Shown one piece after another: positions 1 through 4,805 of a DNA stretch of 64,000 bases. Each line of letters begins with the position of its first letter. Within the stretch, counting starts at the first letter, position 1. The stretch lies in the NCBI RefSeq assembly GCF_004331285.1, contig NZ_SJOH01000004.1:1-64000 (forward strand), written 5' to 3'. The notes beneath the pieces are model-generated. The model saw only the letters and a list, made by a program, of their open reading frames with translations, was not told where the DNA came from and ran no database searches. A program made the position numbers and the translations under genes. The DNA is from Acinetobacter sp. ANC 3781 (GTDB lineage Bacteria > Pseudomonadota > Gammaproteobacteria > Pseudomonadales > Moraxellaceae).

Positions 1-808
1 AATTTTTAAAATCAGAAAAAATATTAATTATCAAATTAATATCATCCAAATTATTAACACTAGTTATCTGGGTCTTAACTTTATAAATAGAATCAATATT
101 TAAATAAAGTAATTTACTATATACTTCAGAATTCTTTAGTGCCTTTATAATATAATTCAAATCATCTAATAGGTCTTTAAATATTGTAGATTCAATCTTT
201 CTTCTCGCTATTTCATTCGATATTATAACACCATCTTCCATTTTAAAATTCAAAAAAAACTTTTCAATATAAATGAGAATATCAATCTTTTCAAAATACC
301 TAATTAAAAGTCTATCTCTCTCTTCAACCTCTAAGTGCGTTTTCTTTACATCCTCACTACATAATTTAATATTTTCAACTAATGAAATTATCTTATCTTC
401 CATTTGATTAATTGAAATATTAATCATACTAATTTCTTTTGAAATATTATTAATTTTAACAGCGACAATTAAAATCTCATTCAACAATTCTTCTAAATTA
501 TTTGAATTTTTTCTTAATCGTATGTTAATTAACCCCTTAATAATCTCCTCAAGCTGCATTATAATAGTATATGAGTAATACTTATCTTCTAAAATAAATC
601 TATTACTTTCTAAATCTTCTTTGAATTTCGGAATTCTAGAATCACAATAAGATTTTAATACTTTGTACTTAGGATTATGGATTAAATTAAGTACATCTGG
701 TTCATTAGAATTGGTTATTTCACTTAGAAAATTCCTAATATTATCTTCAATGCCGAATATTAATTCGAAAATCTTCTTTTCAACAGGGTTTTCTTGTGGA
801 TCACTCAT
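1..808 (-). CDS. Hypothetical AT-rich, helix-rich protein, 3' end off the window
   Basis: An open frame runs leftward from an ATG at 808 to the window edge with no stop, giving at least 269 residues. A GAGAAG ribosome-binding-like site lies about 12 bases upstream. The protein begins MSDPQENPVEKK and is rich in Ile, Lys, Glu, Asn and Leu. Heptad-like stretches such as ISMINISINQMEDKIISLVE suggest coiled coils. I see no signal peptide, membrane segment or catalytic motif, and I do not recognise the family. Its composition is clearly more AT-rich than the core genes to the right. It lies outside the C4-led operon and is transcribed away from it, which is where satellites and prophages often carry cargo. 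A defence or conversion role is only a positional inference. Confidence 0.7.
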   Translation of the reverse strand, partial: MSDPQENPVEKKIFELIFGIEDNIRNFLSEITNSNEPDVLNLIHNPKYKVLKSYCDSRIPKFKEDLESNRFILEDKYYSYTIIMQLEEIIKGLINIRLRKNSNNLEELLNEILIVAVKINNISKEISMINISINQMEDKIISLVENIKLCSEDVKKTHLEVEERDRLLIRYFEKIDILIYIEKFFLNFKMEDGVIISNEIARRKIESTIFKDLLDDLNYIIKALKNSEVYSKLLYLNIDSIYKVKTQITSVNNLDDINLIINIFSDFKN

Positions 809-866
809 ATCTATTTACTTCTCTAATTTGCCCCCATGCATCGACTCATCATGACCCGATCCATTA

Positions 867-879
867 GCTCACAATGAGC
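867..879. promoter_or_regulatory. Small palindrome upstream of the left-edge gene
   Basis: GCTCA-CAA-TGAGC is a perfect 5-bp inverted repeat, about 60 bases upstream of the ATG at 808. It could be an operator for the leftward gene. Short palindromes also occur by chance, so this is weak. Confidence 0.25.
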
Positions 880-965
880 CAAACCATTGTATCAAAAAGA
901 CCTTTTCTTCTATATAAATAGAATAAAGAATAGAGTTATAAAAGAATGATAAGAAACAAAAACAG

Positions 966-993
966 TTGACTTAAAAAAAAATTAAATTATATT
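966..993 (+). promoter_or_regulatory. Sigma-70-like promoter of the C4-led operon
   Basis: TTGACT at 966-971 and TATATT at 988-993 are 16 bp apart, a near-consensus sigma-70 promoter reading rightward. A transcript starting near 1000 would run through the hairpin at 1063 and the C4-like RNA into the operon beginning at 1239. C4-type loci are transcribed from such an upstream promoter. Confidence 0.6.
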
Positions 994-1062
994 GTCCATA
1001 TCGCAGCAAAATCTGTGATCAGGCGTGAGAACCTGAATTATCATCCAAGAGCGCAAATCAAA

Positions 1063-1085
1063 GTCGCTTATGCGGCATTTTTTTT
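1063..1085 (+). terminator. Rho-independent terminator or attenuator in the operon leader
   Basis: GTCGC-TTAT-GCGGC folds into a 5-bp stem followed at once by ATTTTTTTT. It lies between the promoter at 966 and the C4-like RNA, with no gene upstream on this strand. It is therefore placed to act as an attenuator of the leader transcript rather than at a gene end. P4 immunity also works by early termination of its leader transcript. Confidence 0.5.
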
Positions 1086-1089
1086 GCCC

Positions 1090-1190
1090 AGTGTTTAGTC
1101 AGTCGTTACGGTAGGCTAGGCAGGGCAGCTTCGCGCTGGCCGTTTTCTTGGAGCGGTATTCTCACCCCTGTCTGGTCTGCCACCATTACC
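1090..1190 (+). ncRNA. C4-type antisense RNA (P1/P7/N15-like immunity RNA)
   Basis: This roughly 100-base stretch has no convincing reading frame and has the layout of the C4 antisense RNA family. A GC-rich hairpin with a TTCGC loop lies at about 1123-1140. CGTTTTCTTGG (1141-1151) and TTCTCAC (1159-1165) match, as complements, two downstream sites. TTCTCAC pairs perfectly with GTGAGAA at 1191-1197. CGTTTTCTTGG pairs with CCAAGAGAAAACG at 1223-1235 except for two extra bases, and that site overlaps the ribosome-binding region of the ATG at 1239. In P1 and P7 the C4 RNA is processed from the leader of its own operon and blocks translation of icd, and through it ant. The family name is from memory of its features; the ends are approximate. 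Confidence 0.65.
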
Positions 1191-1235
1191 GTGAGAAGTG
1201 ATGTTGGTAGGTTAAAAACTTACCAAGAGAAAACG
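1191..1235 (+). promoter_or_regulatory. Predicted C4 RNA target sites in the operon leader
   Basis: GTGAGAA (1191-1197) and CCAAGAGAAAACG (1223-1235) are the two complements of the upstream C4-like RNA. Between them GGTAGGTT-AAA-AACTTACC forms an 8-bp hairpin with one wobble pair. The second site covers the likely ribosome-binding purines of the ATG at 1239, so pairing would hide it. Confidence 0.55.
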
Positions 1236-1238
1236 ACT

Positions 1239-1382
1239 ATGAACATTCAAAATAAAAATGTGCATCAAGCACCTGTATGCCTCGATACCCTCTGTCTACA
1301 ACGCTTACAAGCATCTAACTTTGCTCGCCCCAAAATTCATAAACAAATTTTAAATTTTATTCGCCTGCGTTTTACACGTTAA
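1239..1382 (+). CDS. Small 47-residue operon-leading protein (icd position)
   Basis: ATG at 1239 opens a 47-codon frame ending in TAA at 1380, starting MNIQNKNVHQAPV and basic at the C-terminus. A longer reading from GTG at 1191 would begin inside the predicted C4 target, so I prefer 1239, which has AGAGAA just upstream. It holds the place of icd in P1-type C4-icd-ant operons: its initiation region is the antisense target, and downstream genes may be translationally coupled to it. The sequence itself gives no function. It is followed after 10 bases by the zinc-finger gene. Confidence 0.55.
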   Translation: MNIQNKNVHQAPVCLDTLCLQRLQASNFARPKIHKQILNFIRLRFTR

Positions 1383-1392
1383 GGGGAATCGC

Positions 1393-1569
1393 ATGTCTAA
1401 AATTTATATCAATACTGAACTTGGTACAGAAAAACGCTGTACCCGTTGTGGCGACTACTATCCTCTCGACACAGATTTTTTCTACAGAAATGGTACTTGG
1501 CGCGGCAGAACTCAATGGACTTCACATTGCAAAGCCTGTTTTACTGAAACCTACCGAGGAGATAAATAA
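1393..1569 (+). CDS. Small zinc-finger protein, 58 residues
   Basis: ATG at 1393, preceded by AAGGGGAAT, opens a 58-codon frame ending in TAA at 1567. The protein has two Cys pairs, RCTRCGDYY near residue 16 and HCKACF near residue 46, a treble-clef-like zinc-ribbon arrangement. Such small zinc-binding proteins are common in phage and satellite early operons and usually bind nucleic acid. Its stop codon overlaps the start of the next gene (TAATG), so the two are probably translationally coupled. No specific function can be assigned. Confidence 0.65.
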   Translation: MSKIYINTELGTEKRCTRCGDYYPLDTDFFYRNGTWRGRTQWTSHCKACFTETYRGDK

Positions 1570-2243
1570 TGAAAAATATTCTTCTCACAAACCAGGAATA
1601 TCCCCTCATTGCATCGCCCCAACTTGCTAAAGAGTTGGGAACAGCAGCAGCAACCTTCCTGCAAAAATTGCATTTTTTATTAAGTGAAAATAGAAAATTT
1701 AAGCAGAAGAAAAATCTAACCACTTACCTAAACCGTAAATGGTGGTTTCATACCTTTGAAGAATGGCAAACCACTCTGGGGATGTTCAGTATTTCAACCA
1801 TTAAACGGGCTGTGGCCAAGCTAAAAGAACTCGGCCTAATTGAAATCAATAAGCTTTCAAAAATTAAATCTATCCGTGTGAATTACTACACCATTAACTA
1901 TCAAAAGCTTAAAGATCTGTTTGGTATATCTACATCTCAAACTAAGCCATCACCTGTACCAAAACCAAGTCCTGAAAATATTGTAGGTACGGATGCCCCA
2001 ACTCAAGCAGAAGCAACGGTAGAAAATCTGGCAACCATACCAAGTGAACACCGCGCTTTGTACCGGCAGCTTCGCCAGTACAAACTGAACGTTTCTTATG
2101 ATGATCCACGGCTCCACTTTTGGGAGAAGAAATCGAGATCCGTGATTGCCTATGCAGCTTCAGCATCAAACCGCTTAAATATCAATAAATGGCAATGGCA
2201 CACACCAGAACAAATATTGCCTGAAGAACTTTTAAGGACTTAA
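1569..2243 (+). CDS. Winged-helix replication-organiser-like protein
   Basis: This 224-residue protein starts at the ATG of the TAATG overlap. Residues about 55-110 read like a winged helix of phage replication-initiation proteins: WWFHTFEEWQ, then SISTIKRAVAKLKELGLIEI, then a wing ending in RVNYYTINYQKL. A Pro/Thr/Ala-rich linker (about 120-155) leads to a C-terminal block with several aromatic residues. The arrangement resembles phage replisome organisers of the DnaT/gpO kind, which bind origin DNA and recruit helicase. A separate primase-helicase is encoded at 4806. The family call is moderate; origin binding is an inference. Confidence 0.6.
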   Translation: MKNILLTNQEYPLIASPQLAKELGTAAATFLQKLHFLLSENRKFKQKKNLTTYLNRKWWFHTFEEWQTTLGMFSISTIKRAVAKLKELGLIEINKLSKIKSIRVNYYTINYQKLKDLFGISTSQTKPSPVPKPSPENIVGTDAPTQAEATVENLATIPSEHRALYRQLRQYKLNVSYDDPRLHFWEKKSRSVIAYAASASNRLNINKWQWHTPEQILPEELLRT

Positions 2244-2246
2244 AAA

Positions 2247-2555
2247 ATGGGAATTGAAAAACACATTATTCGAGTTCAAGAACCACTTTCTAAAAAGCGT
2301 AAGTTCTTTATCAGCTCTAAGCATTTATACCGCTTGCTGCAAGCAGATGTTTCCTACAAAACTTTTGTAGAAACAAATATTGTCTGGTCACGACTTCGTG
2401 AAAACATTGACTATCATTTCAATGAGCAGCATGACACATACAATCTTTCAATATGTGCAGTACAGGCAATCTTGATTTTAGAGAATACAGAGAAGAGTTG
2501 GCAGTTTTTCAATGAACTGACTGACCTGATAAATAACGGTTTTAACCGTTCCTAG
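2247..2555 (+). CDS. Antirepressor-like protein (AntA/AntB-type candidate)
   Basis: A 102-residue basic protein begins three bases after the previous stop. Residues 25-90 follow the outline of AntA/AntB antirepressor domains: a SKHLYRLL helix, SYKTFVETNIVWSRLRENIDY corresponding to the F-x-W-x-x-R-I...Y-G-F-x-E-x-x-D-Y region, a short beta segment, then an Ala/Ile helix ending ENTEKSWQFFNEL. The similarity is by eye and weak. Its position downstream of a C4-type RNA is exactly where P1 and N15 carry ant genes, which supports the call. Antirepressors inactivate the prophage repressor; the likely target here is the XRE repressor at 3626. Confidence 0.45.
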   Translation: MGIEKHIIRVQEPLSKKRKFFISSKHLYRLLQADVSYKTFVETNIVWSRLRENIDYHFNEQHDTYNLSICAVQAILILENTEKSWQFFNELTDLINNGFNRS

Positions 2556-2564
2556 AGGAATAAC

Positions 2565-2726
2565 ATGGATACTCAAGCAAGATTATCGTTATTAGATCAG
2601 CACTTAACTTTGTTGATTGAATCAACTGAAAGCTGTGACTCGCTAACTGGTGAATCTGTGGCTGCCACATTATTTATTATCCAAGAACAGGTACGTCAGA
2701 TTCAAATGGCTGTAAATAAAGAGTAA
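2565..2726 (+). CDS. Small acidic protein, 53 residues, unknown
   Basis: ATG at 2565 has AGAGGAA about 6 bases upstream and opens a 53-codon frame ending in TAA at 2724. The protein (MDTQARLSLLDQHLTLLI...) is acidic and probably two amphipathic helices with no motif. It is the last gene of the C4-led operon and is followed directly by a bidirectional terminator. Small helical proteins of this kind are typical of phage early operons; I cannot name it. Confidence 0.55.
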   Translation: MDTQARLSLLDQHLTLLIESTESCDSLTGESVAATLFIIQEQVRQIQMAVNKE

Positions 2727-2733
2727 TAAAAAT

Positions 2734-2755
2734 GCCCTCTTAGGAGGGCTTTCTA
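2734..2755. terminator. Bidirectional terminator between convergent genes
   Basis: GCCCTC-TTAG-GAGGGC is a perfect 6-bp stem. It is followed by TTTCT on the + strand and by ATTTTTATT on the - strand. It ends the rightward operon and the leftward membrane-protein gene. Confidence 0.8.
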
Positions 2756-2756
2756 C

Positions 2757-3467
2757 TCATGATTCATGGGGTTCGATTTCAAGAGGGACTTTTTTAAATA
2801 ATTTTTTAAAGCTGAAATCAGGACGTTTATCAACAAGTTTTTCAGCAAAATTAATATTGGCTGCAAAATTTGCAGATAAAATTGCTATCATGCCCCAAAA
2901 AACAACCCAGAAAATCGTCACGAACCAAAACACGAATACTGACTGCTGACTCACAATAGGTAAATATACATGTTGCTTAAATTCAGCGATCGAACCAAAA
3001 AGCATTGGAAAATATAATGCTAAGACACCAGCAATAAAATAAAAAACTAGAGCAGAATACATTCTTGAACGTCTTACAATTTTATTTTTCAACCCGAACT
3101 TATATTCAAAATCATTTTTTTCTTTAGAATAAGTCACATATCTATGAGCAATTTTATAAGAGTTTATATCTTTACTTGTTTCCTCTCTTAAAAGAAGATG
3201 TCTTGCGCAATCTAATGAGACAGAACTTTCTCCAATTAAATATTTATATTTCTTTTCATCACACAATCTTTTGATTCTAATATAAATTTCATCATCTTCA
3301 CTTACGTTTTCCAAAATATGCAATGTATTTTCATAATCATTAAATAATGCTTCTTTTGAGTTCTTCTTTGAATCTGAATACAACTTATATATTTGTAGCA
3401 TCGTAAAGAGCATTGCTAAACAGCTACCGATAATAATTATTATATTTTTCGTAAAATCAATATCCAT
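2757..3467 (-). CDS. Three-helix membrane protein of unknown function
   Basis: The ATG at 3467 is preferred because GAGGTG lies 4 bases upstream; a start 12 bases further out has no such site. The product is 236 residues. It has one N-terminal membrane helix (about 5-25), a charged cytoplasmic stretch (about 30-130), and two helices near 136-160 and 175-205 with WFVTIFWVVFWGMIAIL. It ends in a basic tail. It is AT-rich and sits beside the XRE repressor, in the same orientation, where temperate elements often carry lysogenic conversion or superinfection-exclusion genes. That role is inferred from position and topology only. The family was not recognised. Confidence 0.7.
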   Translation of the reverse strand: MDIDFTKNIIIIIGSCLAMLFTMLQIYKLYSDSKKNSKEALFNDYENTLHILENVSEDDEIYIRIKRLCDEKKYKYLIGESSVSLDCARHLLLREETSKDINSYKIAHRYVTYSKEKNDFEYKFGLKNKIVRRSRMYSALVFYFIAGVLALYFPMLFGSIAEFKQHVYLPIVSQQSVFVFWFVTIFWVVFWGMIAILSANFAANINFAEKLVDKRPDFSFKKLFKKVPLEIEPHES

Positions 3468-3625
3468 GCAACACCTCATAAGTGACTAATAAAGAACAAC
3501 TATTATAGTGTTTAACATAAATTTAAAATAAAGCAACTTAACAATTTTAAATTGCTAAATTTATAGTATTTTTCTTATAAAAGCTTAGAGCAAATGAGTT
3601 TTTATTTACTCATTTACTCATTTAT

Positions 3626-3982
3626 TCACTTTTTTGAAAAACTCTCTGCAAAATTCCTTACCAAAGTCATCAAAGTGTCTTTTTGACTTGGCTCTACTAC
3701 ATCCAAAAATTTCAATAATTTTTTTGCCTCATCAGAAAGTAAATCTGGCTGAGTACGCTCACCAGTAATTAGGTAATAAACATCTACTCCTGCTGCATGC
3801 AAAGATTCTAAATCATCCTGCCCCATAACACGTTCACCTTTTTCATAACGCATTACAGCCATATTTTTTTTACCAAATAAAGCAGCAAAATCTTTTTGCG
3901 ACAGACCTAAGCGTGATCGTTCCTGACGAAGGCGTTCGCCTCTTTGATCGTTATTCTCATTTACCATTTGGGATAAATCCAT
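3626..3982 (-). CDS. XRE-family (CI-like) repressor
   Basis: This 118-residue protein has an N-terminal helix-turn-helix, about residues 14-60: GERLRQERSRLGLSQKDFAALFGKKNMAVMRYEKGER, with the Q-x-x-F-A...Y-E-x-G pattern of XRE repressors. A short helical tail probably dimerises. It lacks the LexA-like peptidase domain of lambda CI, so SOS autocleavage is unlikely and an antirepressor would be a logical inducer. No ribosome-binding site precedes ATG 3982 or the in-frame ATG 3967, so the mRNA may be leaderless, as for cI from lambda PRM. Two operator-like repeats overlap or flank the start. The divergent gene at 4089 is presumably under its control. Confidence 0.8.
   Translation of the reverse strand: MDLSQMVNENNDQRGERLRQERSRLGLSQKDFAALFGKKNMAVMRYEKGERVMGQDDLESLHAAGVDVYYLITGERTQPDLLSDEAKKLLKFLDVVEPSQKDTLMTLVRNFAESFSKK
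3962..3977. promoter_or_regulatory. Operator-like half repeat overlapping the repressor start
   Basis: ACCATTTGGGATAAA repeats the right part of the palindrome at 3989-4008 (CCCATTTGGGATAA). It overlaps codons 2-7 of the repressor gene. A second, weaker repressor site next to the strong palindrome fits an OR-like control region. Confidence 0.5.
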
Positions 3983-3988
3983 ATATTA

Positions 3989-4008
3989 ATTATCCCATTT
4001 GGGATAAT
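3989..4008. promoter_or_regulatory. Palindromic operator between divergent regulator genes
   Basis: ATTATCCCA-TT-TGGGATAAT is a perfect 9-bp inverted repeat around two bases. It lies between the repressor gene (start 3982, leftward) and the ribbon-helix-helix gene (start 4089, rightward). It is the natural binding site for the XRE repressor dimer. Confidence 0.7.
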
Positions 4009-4050
4009 ATTGCTTTGCTTATTTACCATTTTAACAAAGTTCTTTATTCA

Positions 4051-4070
4051 CCACAGTTTAATCACTGTGG
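4051..4070. promoter_or_regulatory. Inverted repeat just upstream of the RHH gene
   Basis: CCACAGT-TTAATC-ACTGTGG is a perfect 7-bp inverted repeat ending 18 bases before ATG 4089. Ribbon-helix-helix proteins often bind such sites near their own start. As RNA it would be a hairpin next to the ribosome-binding site AAAGGAAA. Confidence 0.45.
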
Positions 4071-4088
4071 ATTCCAAAGGAAACAGCT

Positions 4089-4265
4089 ATGGCTACTCAA
4101 GAATCCCAAAAAGAAGTCCAAATCAGCTTTCGTACTACACCAGAAACTAAACGGCTTGCACGTGTAGAAGCAGCAAAACAAGACATGAGTTTAAACGAAT
4201 GGATTAAACATCTTGTTGAATCAAAACTGGTTGAAGATTCTTCTCAAAAATCAAAATCATCATAA
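4089..4265 (+). CDS. Ribbon-helix-helix DNA-binding protein, 58 residues
   Basis: ATG at 4089, with AAAGGAAA upstream, encodes 58 residues ending at TAA 4263. EVQISFRTTPETKRLARVEAAKQDMSLNEWIKHLVESKL fits the Arc/MetJ fold: a beta strand, a helix, the turn DMSLNEWI and a second helix. The protein is divergent from the XRE repressor, so it holds the Cro position. It may repress its own promoter and the lysogeny promoter. A lone antitoxin is an alternative, but no toxin gene follows. Confidence 0.7.
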   Translation: MATQESQKEVQISFRTTPETKRLARVEAAKQDMSLNEWIKHLVESKLVEDSSQKSKSS

Positions 4266-4402
4266 GGCACGGTCTTTCGGCTATTCCCTGAAAACCAATA
4301 CAGATTTTTTAAATATTTGAAAATTTTTGTAAATGAGAAAGAACGATTAAGTAAGTGTCGTCGGGAGCAACAATTACTTGATTGAATATCTAGAGGTACT
4401 CC

Positions 4403-4570
4403 ATGAGTAAATCAATTGGTTTTTATTGCCCCCACTGTGGCACACGTATGCATGTATCTAGTCGTAAAAAACCCTCTCCTTTGCTACATGAACTGATTGT
4501 GTCTTGTCGTAATGATCAATGCTTGGCAAGTTTCGCAGCAAGTCTGGAAATGGTGAGACCGGTAAAATAG
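4403..4570 (+). CDS. Ogr/Delta-like zinc-finger activator, possibly truncated
   Basis: ATG at 4403 (GAGGTACT upstream) encodes 55 residues ending at TAG 4568. FYCPHCGTRM and VSCRNDQCLASF give the C-x2-C and C-x4-C metal site of the Ogr/Delta family, followed by the usual short basic end. P2 Ogr (72 residues) and P4 Delta activate late promoters of P2-like helper phages, so this gene points to helper-phage exploitation. At 55 residues it is short for the family, and the +1 frame stays open for another 74 codons immediately downstream, which suggests a frameshift. Confidence 0.7.
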   Translation: MSKSIGFYCPHCGTRMHVSSRKKPSPLLHELIVSCRNDQCLASFAASLEMVRPVK

Positions 4571-4571
4571 T

Positions 4572-4796
4572 ATTAATCCAAATCCAGAAGTTCAGACAGG
4601 ACTGCCACAGCATAAACGTCAGTGGGAAAACGAACTCGAACATCAACTAGCAAGTTTGGAAATACAAACCGAAATTGATGAACATCAAAAGAATTATGTT
4701 GAAGGCTTTATTTCTGCCCTATTCCATTCATCAACTATTGATTTGACTAGAGCATCTACATACCGCCATCGGCTTCAACAAATTAAACTTTTATAG
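4572..4796 (+). pseudogene. Open +1 frame continuing the Ogr/Delta-like gene
   Basis: Directly after TAG 4568 a different frame is open for 74 codons to TAG 4794, ten bases before the primase gene. It reads INPNPEVQTGLPQHKRQWEN and continues as a charged, helix-rich protein with gene-like codon use. It has no ATG, GTG or good ribosome-binding site at its start. The simplest reading is that this was the C-terminal part of the Ogr/Delta-like protein, separated by a single-base indel near 4568. A separate small gene with a rare start, or programmed +1 shifting at AAA-TAG-T, are alternatives. Confidence 0.5.
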
Positions 4797-4805
4797 GTTT
4801 TTTAA

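Noticed and set aside
663..854. Rightward 63-residue frame
   Set aside because: It lies antisense to the start of the longer leftward gene ending at 808, with no ribosome-binding site or sensible composition.
800..1200. Left attachment site copy of the tRNA-Val 3' end
   Set aside because: I looked for the GGTAGGTATAAGCAGACTCG-type sequence and found no convincing copy.
1191..1382. 63-residue reading from GTG 1191
   Set aside because: Its first 16 codons are the predicted C4 target and hairpin; ATG 1239 is the better start.
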